Assembly (NCBI RefSeq): GCF_028640845.1
Contig: NC_080546.1
Span: 78,300,697 to 78,364,696, forward strand
From: Ahaetulla prasina
Lineage: Eukaryota; Chordata; Lepidosauria; Squamata; Colubridae
Direction: 5' to 3'
Length of the DNA: 64,000 bases
The notes beneath the pieces are model-generated. The model had not been told where the DNA came from, made no database searches, and saw only the letters and a program-made list of their open reading frames with translations. The position numbers were made by a program, and so were the translations under genes. Positions 23,201 to 35,200 of the stretch are shown here, in pieces. Every line of letters begins with the position of its first letter. The first letter of the stretch is position 1.

Positions 23201-26200
23201 CTTGTGGTTCTTTACAGTTCTGTCAACACTCTAAATCTTCAGCAGTTAACTTCATGTTTTCCCTCTCGGTGTTATAAGTTTAACATTAACTGCTGTAATC
23301 AAAATATATTTCTAATTCATTAGCTATATTTGTAGTTTTTATAATATTTTGTTTTACAGTCATAGTAACAGGGTAAAGCATATAATAGGGAAATCAACCT
23401 TCCTTGATTTTTTTTTCATCTGTACTTTTTTGCTTAGCATAATCAATATAGACTTTATTCTTGTTATTCCTAAGAACACGAAGATCTGAACTGGAATAAC
23501 TTAGGAACCATTTCATTAATTTATTTCTGAAGAACAGATTTTAAAATAACAATGAAATTGACAATTTATTTCATTGCATAACCAGCATACAAATGATACT
23601 ATATTCTGTTACATTAATCCACAAAGCTTTTATATAGCTAATGTGCTTTTATTCAGCAGTTGTGGCTTAGATTGTTGACACATTAGGGAAGAATTTGACA
23701 TGTGCAAATTCAATTTAATTAAGCAACACTTTTGCAGAAGTTATATTGAGCTGTCTGTATATTAAAGATTTCTTGACACGGTAATAAAAATATTCCTCTG
23801 GCTATCTCCAAGGTCTAAATTATAGATCTGTGTAATACTGTAATATAATTTTATATGTGTTAAGTTGTAATAAGACATTGAAAAAGCTCATTCAGAGAAA
23901 ATAAGAGTTGGATTTTCTTCCTCTAGTCTATAATTCTATTCTGGTCTAGATCCAAAATGCATTTTAATATACTAGAAGTGAAAGTTGATGGTTTCTATTT
24001 TGCATGTGGGTACATTTATAATCCATTAGCTTGCCACATTGTTCATATATTTCTGTAATGATTCTCGTTAGAGAATGTTGTGCAGAAGTGCAAATGGGAT
24101 TGGTGAAAGAACATTACGCTTTAATACTTTAATAATCCCTGAAAACAACGCAAATATTACATTTATCATTCAATCTCAGCACTTGAGTCTATGGATGTGA
24201 AAAGGGCTGTGACATCAAATGAGAACATAATTTCATCCTCACCTATTGTCACGTCACTGACGCTGACCATCCTAAGCCAACCCATCAATAGAAACATAGA
24301 CATAAACAACATCTACATAAGGTACAACGGAGACAATCAACAAACCAAAAAGGCAGGGGTGAAATGCTCCTGGTTCTGACCAGATCTCGCGATCTGGTAG
24401 CAATCATGGCCGGTGGTTCGGTGATCCGGTAGTGATGGTGGAGCAAAGCTCTGCCCACCCGCCCAGGTGTCATTACTTCCTGGTTTTAACCAGGAAGTAA
24501 TGTGCTTTTTACCTTTGCGCATGTGCAGAAGGTTTTGCGCATGCACAAGCGAGTGTATGTGCACGCACAGTGTGTACACTTCTGAACCAGTAAGGAAGGT
24601 AAGTAGATTTCAACCCTGCAAAAAGGAATCAAAAAGACCAAAACACCTCCCCACCAGCAATATGATCATAATTGACACCTGATTAAGAACAGACCAACAA
24701 TGAAGAAATAAACAATACCCCAAACAAGGAACTGCAAAACTAACAATGATACTATATAAACAGCCTAACCAAAGCACTTCCAAGATCATCCCCACCAATA
24801 CTGACAAGGCAAGTCACTAGAATATAAGAGAGAATCTATATAAACGCCCACTCCTTATTAGCACTGATGATGTTAACTGGTTTGGTAATGAAAAGTCTAC
24901 AAGAAAACAACCGAGCTTGTTTCAACCTTGAGACTACAAATATTCTCTTTATTGATAAAGTTACTTCGTCAGAAATATACCAAAGACACATTGCACAGGC
25001 GTTCTGTGCTACAAAATTGGTGCTTCAAAAACAGCAGTAATAACGGTTTCAGAGCAATTGCTTAACTACTGCTTTGAAACCATTATTACTGCTGTTTTTG
25101 GTTTTTGCTTCAGGCTCTGGAATGTGAGGAAATCGTGCAATTTAATGTATTTCAAGGGTTTAATTCTCAGAGGAAGCAACCACATTAAGCAGGTTGAAAA
25201 AGACTTCTGAAAGAAAGAAAGAACTCACACTTTGCAACATGGCCTGTGTTGAAATAAATATCTACAGAATGAAAGTGTTAATAGTTTAGAATTTCTCTTA
25301 CATTTTTAATACGTTCTAGCTTTGGGAGCTGAATATGTAATAAATGAAGATTCAAAAGGATGAGTCATCAGGCTGATAACACTGCCAGCATCAGACATTA
25401 ACTTTAAATATTTATGTCTTTTCCATGATAAAAGTTGTGACATGCACTTTGAGTGGAGCAGATTCTCCCTGTTCAAGACGAGACTTTATCACCTGGCATT
25501 GTGACAGAAATTGATAGAGGTGGAAATATTCTTTCCACGGTGATTTCCAAATTCACAGTGTTAATTGTAGTTTGGCAGTTTGCTTGGCCTTTTCACCAAT
25601 ACTAAGAGATTGAGGAGAGTAACAGAAATAAATTGGCCAAAGAGGGTATACAGATTACAGAGAAACGAATAGAGAGACGTTTTAAGAATGATGGTTACCA
25701 TTATTGCAATAAGTATGATCTTGTTTAATCTGGTGTCTTCGGGGTTAATTTCTGATGGGTAAGTTTAAAATCCCAATTTTTGTTTATGTTTTACATCTTT
25801 GACGCAGACATATTAAGCAGTTTTTGAGATAGAGGATTTTCCTCTAAAACCACCTTTAAATTTATTTTTATTTTTATTAATATTTTATTTGTCAAGCATG
25901 AATAACAGGTATAAATATAAACATGATTATGAAGGCAGGAAATGGATACGAATAATTGGGGAGAGTAGGACAGGGAGGGTAGGCACGTAGGTGCGCTTAT
26001 GCACACCCCTTACAGACCTCTTAGGAATGGGGTAGTGTTGTTTCTGTGCCCCCCGAGCCGGGGGCCCTGCCAGAAAGTGACTCGGAAAGTGAGGGGGAAG
26101 GGCCATCAGGACTTACCTCTGGAGCACCAGCTTCCCTGGCTCAGCTCCAGGAGCCAGAGGCAGGCCAGGTAGAGGAGATAACGAGGCCTCCGTCCCCTGA

Positions 26201-29200
26201 CTCTCTCCCCCCCAGGCCACGCCTCCAGACCCAGCTGATGGCAATCGGGCCTGGCTGGATCCCAGGTTTCGGAGATACGAGAGGCGGCTACAACAAAGAA
26301 AGGGGTGGGGCAGACCTAGAGAGTGCTGAGTCACGGAGCCACACCCCACAGAGTATAAAAGCAGCCCTGGCTGTTCTTCTGCTCCGTGACGAGCAAAAAT
26401 TGAGCTGAACTATTTGACTCATGGAGAATTGAACTGAAGATTCGGCCTGGATTGCTGACTTACTGGTTGCCCGGCAACCCCAAGATAAGGGAGACTTTGG
26501 CAGGCAGCTGCAGATTCCCTGCCAGGACTGATAGCAGCCGTGAACTCAATTACTGGCTCGTTTAGCCAGCTCGCGTGGCTGAGGCCAGGAGGGGACAGAA
26601 CAAGTAGACAGTTTAAGGTTAAAGTTTTGGGGGTTTGGGGATGAGACCACAGAGTCAGGAAGTGCATTCCAGGCATTGACCACTCCATTGCTGAAGTTGT
26701 ATTTTCTGCGATCGAGTTTGGAGTGGTTTGTTTGTTTGTTTATTTATTTATTTATTTATTTAGTCAAATACATATTAAATAATATATATAAGCATAAATT
26801 GAAAACATAAAATGAATACAACTAAAGGGAACATTAGGACAGGAACGGTAGGCACGCTGGTACTCTTATGTTTACCTTAAGTTTGTATCTATTGTGTGCT
26901 CGTGTATTGTTGTGGTTGAAGCTGAAGTAGTCATTGACAGGTAGGACTTTGTGGCAGATAATTTTGTGTACTACGCTTAGGTCAGACCAAAGTCGGCGTA
27001 GTTCTAAGTTGTTTTAGCCCAAAATTTCAAGTCTGGTGGCATAAGGCATTCTGTTGTGAGCAGAGGAGTGGAGGATTCTTCTCGTGAAATATCTCTGGAC
27101 TTGCTCAATTGTATTAATGTCCGATATGCATTGCGGGTTCCAGACTGATGAGCTGTATTCAAGAATTGGTCTAGCAAAGAATATTACAGAGAATATTATG
27201 GAGAATATTACCAGAGAAGAAATTCTAGGCTAAGACTTCTCTTCCATGGCAGTTTCCCCCTTCCCTTGCTATTCACATGTGTTCACCTAAACCAGGGGTC
27301 TGCAAACTTGGCTCTTTTAAGACTTGTGGACTTCAACTCCCAGAAAACCTGGCTGAAGAACTCTGGGAGTTGAAGCCCACAAGTCTTAAAAGAGCCAAGT
27401 TTGAAGACCCCTGACCTAAACATTAATGTACACCTTTAAATTCAAATTCAAACTCTGTTACTGAGGATTAATCTTTCCTCAAACTTTCTTGCCGCAGCTG
27501 TTAAGTGAATCATTGCAGTTGGTAAATTAGTAACATGGTTATTAAATGAATCTGGTTTCCCCATTGACTTTGCTTGTCAGATGGTCACAAAAGGTAATCA
27601 CATGATCCCCGGGCACTGCAACCGTCATAAATATGAGTCAGTTGCCAAGCATCTGAATTAGTGGTAGGATTCTACTGGTTTGCCCCATTCGCCTGAATTG
27701 GTAGTGGCGGCGGTGGGAGGCTCTGCCCACCTGCCCGGATATCATCATGGATGCTCTGCATATGTGCAGAAGGTTTAGAAGGTTCTGCACATGTGCGGAA
27801 GCGCCATGCAGGCACGGTCATAGTTCCGAACCAATAGCAAAAATAAGTGGAACCCACCACTGATCTGAATTTTGATCATGTGACCAAGGGGATGCTGCGA
27901 TGGTTGTAAGTGTGAAAAATGCTCGTGTCACTTTTTTTCAGTGCCGTTGTAACTTTGAACGGTCACTGTTGTAAGTCAAGGACAACCTGTAGCAGAATGT
28001 GGACAGTACTTAAAAGAGAAGGGTGGTGGGATTCACACATAGCTAACATGACAAAGGGGAGAAGGAGATGGCAATCAAACTATGCCATGGTGAAGAGGAC
28101 TCTTGGGAAGCAAAAAATAGCTGATTATAAACAGATTTGTTATTTCTTCTTCATTTAACAGGTTTTTGAATGTGCTCTTCTCAGCATAAGGTATGAACAG
28201 TACCATGCAACTTGCTGCTTTTTAAGGTAACTGCTCTTCCCCCCCTAATGTGTGTTTTAGATAAGAAGTGAGCAGCCATAGACTTATACAAGTAACTTTG
28301 TTTTACAAAAGACTTCAGATTAAGCATTCAGGCTGGATTACAATAATTGCATTCTATGAGTCTTATGTACGGAATATGTGCACTAGGTAAAGGTAAAGGT
28401 TCCCCTCGCACATATGTGCTACTCGTTCCTGTCTCTAGGGGGCGGTGCTCATCTCTGTTTCAAAGCCGAAGAGCCAGCGCTGTCCCAAGACGTTTCCGTG
28501 GTCATGTGGTCAGCATGACTAAATGCCAAAGGCGCACGGAATTCTATTACCTTCCTACCAAAGGTGGTCCCTATTTTCCTACTTGCATTTTTTAAGTGCT
28601 TTCAAACTGCTAGGTTGGCAGAAGCTGGGACAAGTAACGGGAGCTCACCGCTGAAGTGCTGACCTTTTGATTGACAAGCTCAGCGTCTTAGCCACTGAGT
28701 CACTGCTCAAATATTAATTTAATTAATAATTAATTAATCAATCAATTAATTAATCTTAATTTCAAGTAGGTTAAAATATATATAGTAATATATCAGTCAC
28801 AGAACTTAGAAATGCTATAAAATAAAAAAAAATACTGAAAATAAAGGAGAGGCAGTAAAAACTGAACTCTGTGAAAATGGGAAGCATAAGCTTGCTTGTT
28901 TTAGTACAATTTCTAATATTTGGGTTGTATTTGGAAGACGCACTCAGCAAAATCAAGAGGAAAAAAAATGAGAATATCTTTCTTGCATTAAATCACCTTT
29001 TCTTAAACTGTCCTTTTAAATTATACAGCTTGTAAAACAATGGCAGGCTGATGGTTATTTTGGGCACTGTAGGGAAATAACCATCATCACCTTTACTTTT
29101 CACTCCTTCTGTGGAGTAAACATCACGCCAATGGCTGGATAGGAACCCCATGCCCATCCCCACCCACCATCTAATTGGCCTTCTCCTTAAAGGAAAAATG

Positions 29201-32200
29201 GTACGTGTAAACTCACCCGCCACCCAAAAAGATCATTAGGATTCCTAGCAGGCACTGGGATGTTTACATGGATTGGATTTAGCGTGCTTTCTGTATGAAT
29301 TCACTTTAAGGAAAAAACTCTTATGAAAGCATTCACAATCCTTCCCTTATGTTCATTCTGGAAGTTGAGACCCACTCCCTGAGAAATGCTGGTTTCAAAT
29401 AATGTTCTTGTTGTTAGTTGCGAAGTCGTGTCCGACCCATCGCGACCCCATGGACAATGTTCCTCCAGGCCTTCCTTACCATCCTCTGGAGTCCATTTAA
29501 ACTCACGCTGACTGCTTCAGTGACTCCCTCCAGCCACCTCATTCTCTGTCGTCCCGTTCTTCTTTTGCCCTCAATCTTTCCCAGCATTAGGCTCTTCTCC
29601 AGTGAGTCCTTACTTCTCATTAGGTGGCCAAAGTATTTGAGTTTCATCTTCAGGATCTGGCCTTCTAACGAGCAGTCAGGGTTGATCTCCTGTAGGACTG
29701 ACCAGTTGGATCGCCTTGCAGTCCAAGGGACTCGTCATGGATAGTACAAAAAGATCAAATAATATCAGGTAGTAAAAATTTGGCAACTGGATAGGGGAGT
29801 GCAGATAGAAAGAATACCAATAAACCATACCAATAAACAAAGTCCTAAATTCTATTCTATTCTATTCTATTCTATTCTATTCTATTCTATTCTATTCCAT
29901 TCCATTCCATTCCATTCCATTCCATTCCATTCCATTCCATATTCCATCCCATCCCATCCCATCGCAACCCATATTCTATTCTATTCTATTCTATTCTATT
30001 CTATTCTATTCTATTCTATTCTATTCTATTCTATTCTATTCTATTCCATTCCATTCCATTCCATATTCCATCCCATCCCATCCCATCCCATCGCAACCCA
30101 TATTCTATTCTATTCTATTCTATTCTATTCTATTCTATTCTATTCTATTCTATTCTATTCTATTCCATTCCATTCCATATTCCATCCCATCCCATCGCAA
30201 CCCATATTCTATTCTATTCTATTCTATTCTATTCTATTCTATTCTATTCTATTCTATTCTATTCTATTCTAGTCACTATTCTATTCTATTCTATTCTATT
30301 CTATTCTATTCTATTCTATTCTATTCTATTCTAGTCACTAAGTGCAACCGCAACTGTGCTTACGATCTTGCTTCAGCTTTCCTTTGCTTTATAGACCTGC
30401 AAGGGTCAATAAACACAAGGATTGGTCACAAAGTTCCTTTTTCATCACCATTCTAATGCAAAGGGTCACTAAACGTGGCAGTTGCTAAATGAGTACTACC
30501 TGTACTGCATACAGCATCTCTTGTTAGTTTGCTTCTGAGTTATAGAGATTGTTTACTGCCAATTTTATTAAAATCATTTCCGCTTCCAGTCTTTCCTGGA
30601 GAAAAGAGCTATGTATTAACAGAAAAGAATTAAAAGGGATAAAATTGGATTCTGTGCGTCTGTTCTAAACATAATAGGTGTCAAGTGATTTTAAAAAAGG
30701 ACAACAGATCTTTGGCTTCACCTAGGAGTGATCAGTCATTTTGCCCTTGGATGCTTGCAAGACCATGTCAAACTTTAGCACTTTTGCAGAGCAGGGTACA
30801 TTCTTCAGACCTGTTTAATATTTCATATATATCTGGGTTATTTTTGCTTCAAGACTTAAAGCCCATAATTAATATATGCATTTAGCTGTAAAATATCTCA
30901 GATATCCTTACATCTAACAATGACACTGACAAATGCATAATGAGATCATTCTTATTCAAACATTTACTAAAGATACATATTTTATAAGTCTGTATCCAAA
31001 GTTCTTCACATAGTTCCATATATTAATAAACACAATATATATTAGAACCTTCTCGCTTTCTTTAGGCTAGTATACCTATGAAATACAAAGATGGCCAAGC
31101 TGTGATTTTCATCAGAGATCGGTGGGGGCAGAGGGAAAATCAGGAAGATGACAGCTAGTGGGGTGTTATTTCCATTACTGTATTTTTTGAAGTTTAAGAC
31201 GCACCTTAGTTATTGGGGAGGAAAATAAGAAAAAAGCTGATTGGCAGGTGGATCGGCCTCCCGGAATACCCCCAATCAGCTGTTCCCAGAGGTGAATTTT
31301 AGCAACAGGTTCCTTGGTTGTGAGCTCTGTGCCTTGCTTTTTTTTTCTTCTTTTTTTTTCCTGCCTCTGAAACTTCTGAAACAGTTTCAGAAAAAAAGCT
31401 GATTGGCAGGTGGATCGGCCTCCCGGAATACCCCCAACCAGCTGTTCCCAGAGGTGAATTTTAGCAACAGGTTCCTTGGTTGTGAGCTCTGTGTCTTGCT
31501 TTTTTTTGTTTTTTTGTTTTGCTTTTTTCCTGCCTCTGAAACTTCTGAAACAGCTTCAGAAAAAAAGCCTCTGAAGCTCTGTTTGGAGGCTTTTTTTCTG
31601 AAGCTCTGTTTGGAGGCTTTTTTTTTTTAAACTGTTTGGAGGCTTCTTTTCTGAAGCTTTGTTTCTGATGCTTTTTTCAACCTCTGAAGCCTCCATTTGA
31701 GAAGCTGGGCAGGGCTACATTCGGAGTATAAGGCGCACCCAGATTTTCACCCTCTTTTTGGGGGGAAAAAGGTGCGTCTTATACTACGAAAAATATGGTA
31801 ATTGTCCTTATTTGATCATTGCTGCTACATACAACAGACTAGAGTGCCTTTTATTGTCCGCAGATTAAATCCCATAATCTGCACCTTCCACTATATTTTG
31901 CCACAATTCTATTTGGAGTGAAACAGATCGGACCATTGGTCCAAAATATTGAACCGTATTATCAATACTAATCAGCAGCAACTTTCCAAGATTTTAGGCT
32001 AATTTTTTTTTCTGGGAATTTCTGTAGATGCTAGAGCAGGGGGGTCAAACTTGATTTCATTGAGGACCGCATCAGGGTTGTGTTTGACCTCAGAGGCCGG
32101 GGTGGGCATGGCCAGGATAGGTGTGGCCAGCTTGATGTCACTCATGTTGCGGGTGCCTGTGGTGGCCTGAGTGCTCTGCCAGTGAAAACAGGCTCCCGAG

Positions 32201-35200
32201 GTCTAAAACTGAAACTGGCTTTGGGCACATGTGTTTTCTGACAACAAACCATTAATCTGTATTTCAAGATTAGTAGATCACTGATTTCAAAAACTTAAGC
32301 ACAGTCTGGCCTGGTTATTATCTATATGGAAAACTACCAGCAAAATACCAGGGTTGTAGGCTAACCATACATTTATAGTAATTATTATCTTAGGCTTATG
32401 TCGTGACTGCAGAAGACCGTATAGCTTCTTAAAGGCAGAAAACTTTCAGGAGTTTATGGTTCATTTTTTCCCCCTGAGGTCTAATTGTTCTCTTCATTAT
32501 ATAGCTGTCCACTAGAGGGCACAAGATACAAGTTTATAAAATCATGTTTAGTTAGAAGAGGAAAGATGCAAAGGATCTAAATAATCCTCAACATATGACT
32601 ACAAGTCAGCTCAAAGTTGTTGCTAAGCGAGACAGTTGTTAAGGGGTTTGCATCATTTTACAACCTTTCTTGCCACAGTTAAGTGAATCACTGCAGTTGT
32701 GAAGTTAATAACACCGTTGTTACGTGAATCTGGCTGGCCCATTGACTTTGCTTGTCAGAAGGTTGCAAAAGGTGATCACTTGACCCCGGAAAACCGCAAG
32801 TGTCATAAATGCATGCCAGTTGCCAAGCAACCGAATTTTGATCACATGAACACAGGGATGCTGCAATGATCATAAATGTGAAGAACAGTCATAAGTCACT
32901 TTTTCAAGGCCGTTGTAATTTGAGCGGTCACTAAACGAATGGTTGTAATTTCAGATCTGTATGATCTACAGCAGGGGTGTCAAACTCGCGGCCCATGGGC
33001 CAGATGCATCACTCGCTGGACACGCCCACCCCGGTTTAGCAAAGGGAGGGAAGTCGCGATACGTCACGTGACAACAATGTGACGCCATGAGTTTGACACC
33101 CCTGATCTAGAGTTACTGGAAAACAACTTCTGATTGAAAGTTTTTAAAAAATGCTTTCTAACAGCCAGTAAAGAATATAATTCTTTATTCTTTAATGGCC
33201 AAGTGTGATTGGACACACAAGGAATTTGTCTCTGGTCCATAAGGTCCTTGAGTGGCGCAGATTGCTAAGACAGTCTGTTATTAACAGCAGCTGCTTGCAA
33301 TTACTGCAGGTTCAAGTCCCACCAGGCCCAAGGTCGACTCAGCCTTCCATCCTTTATAAGGTAGGTAAAATGAGGACCCAGATTGTTGGGGGCAATAAGT
33401 TGACTTTGTATATAAATATACAAATAGAATGAAGACTATTGCTTGACATAGTGTAAGCCGCCCTGAGTCTTCGGAGAAGGGCGGGATATAAATTCAAATA
33501 AATAAATAATAATAAATAAATAAATAAGCTCTCAGTGTACATACAAGCTACAAGTAATGTTTGTAGCACAGGGTTGAACCAACAGCTAATAAAAAAACCT
33601 GCAAAACATTAAGTTCAACTGGAGAACACTTTCAGTTGAGTAAACGGTGGGCTTCCATAATCCTGAAGCCCTTCAAACTCAGTAATTCTGAGAAAATATG
33701 TGCTAGCCTTTTCTGTAATTAGCAAAAAAATATTTTATAATCATTCATTGACTAGATAGTTTGTGGCAGACCTGCCAGCACTTAAACCTTTAAATAGAAA
33801 TGATTCTTGGTTACATTTGTTGAGAAAGGTGTAATTTTATTAGAAGTCAAGTGTGTCGCAGTTGTGCATAGCCAGAACTGAGAATTGCGTGCCAAAATTT
33901 CTAAGTCCAACTTTTCCTTCCCTTAATTGACTCCCATTGCTGACCGTCCCCCCATGATGAATTACTGTATTTTTCGGAGTATAAGATGCACCTTTTTCCC
34001 CTCTAAAGAGGGTGAAAATTTGGGTGCATCTTATACACCGAATGTAGCCCCGCCCACTCACTGGCCCCCTTTGGCCTCTGCCTCCCAGCAATTTACCTCC
34101 TTGCAGCAACCAGCAAGAAGAAACAATGGAAGGATAGAATTATGATCTCGTGAAGTTCTCATATTGCATTACAAAGCGTTAGTAAGACCACACATGGAAT
34201 GGAATGGAATGGAATGGAATGGAATGGAATGGAATAGAATAGAATAGAATAGAATAGAATAGAATAGAATAGAATAGAATAGAATAGAATAGGATTTTTT
34301 ATTGGCCAAGTGTGATTGGACACACAAGGAATTTGTCTTGGTGCATGTGTTCTCAGTGTACATAAAAGAAAAGATCATCAAGAATTCTAAGATATAACCC
34401 TTAATGATAGTCATAGGGTAAAAATAAGCAATCAGGAATCAATATCAATATAAATCGTAAGAATACAAGCAACAAAATTACAGTCGTACAGTCATAAGTG
34501 GAAGGAGATGGGTGATGGGAACGATGAGAAGATTAATAGTAGTGCAGTCTTAGTAAATAGTTTGACAGTGTTGAGGGAATTATTTGTTTAGCAGAGTGAT
34601 GTCAGGAAAGAAACTTCTTGTGTCTAGTTGTTCTGATGTGCAGTGCTCTATAGCGTTGTTTTGAGGGTAGGAGTTGAAACAGTTTATATCCAGGATGTGA
34701 GGGGTCTGTAAATATTTTCACAGCCCTCTTTTTGACTCTTGCAGTATACAGATCCTCAATGGAAGGCAGGTTGGTAGCAATTGTTTTTTCTACCAAAGAT
34801 ATTGGAAAAATGTGTTAGCAAAGCATTTAACACCTTAATTTGTGATAGTTGCCTTTCATCCCCTTATAATTCTGCACTTGTAACCATATCAATGTACATT
34901 CTCAACCGGCAGATGTCAATGTATAGTAATATCTTGTATATCTTAAAATTAATTATGTTGAGTGGTGTAATCCATTGATATTAGCTAAGATGCAGTGGGG
35001 CAGGCTAGGATGATTAAAGCACTGTAGGCCTCAGCCGAACTAAATATTCAGATTAGATCAAAAAGTATCCTGAAGGAAAACACTCCCAGAGGAGTGAGTG
35101 ATCTCACCAAGAACTAAGATTTGAATAACTAGAGAGTCATCAAAGCTTCCTGCTACCAAATGTAGGTTTGTTTTACATATTTCAGTTTTGGAACAAATAT

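Larger units (their letters stand above)
24181..24960 (+). mobile_element. Penelope-like terminal sequence split by hAT
   Basis: Flanking DNA 24181-24353 and 24619-24960 is continuous apart from the hAT. It contains tatataaacagcc and tatataaacgccc TATA-like boxes and a hammerhead-like motif at 24864-24897 followed by ctacaagaaaacaaccgagc. Layout agrees with Penelope-like LTRs; no coding domain is visible. Confidence 0.5.

Noticed and set aside
29799..30272. 157-codon Phe/Tyr/Ser/Ile-rich ORF
   Set aside because: Translation of a TTCTA/TTCCA array.
30361..30420. Alternative exon after acceptor ctttgctttatag at about 30393
   Set aside because: Phase 2 in and out is possible but its residues do not resemble the family, unlike the 30590 candidate.
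30685..30885. 66-codon ORF
   Set aside because: No motif, no splice borders consistent with the gene.
31071..31121. Use of the inner acceptor ctag at 31070 for exon 6
   Set aside because: It would fit phase from exon 4 directly, but it lacks its own pyrimidine tract and would omit the well-matching 30590 exon.
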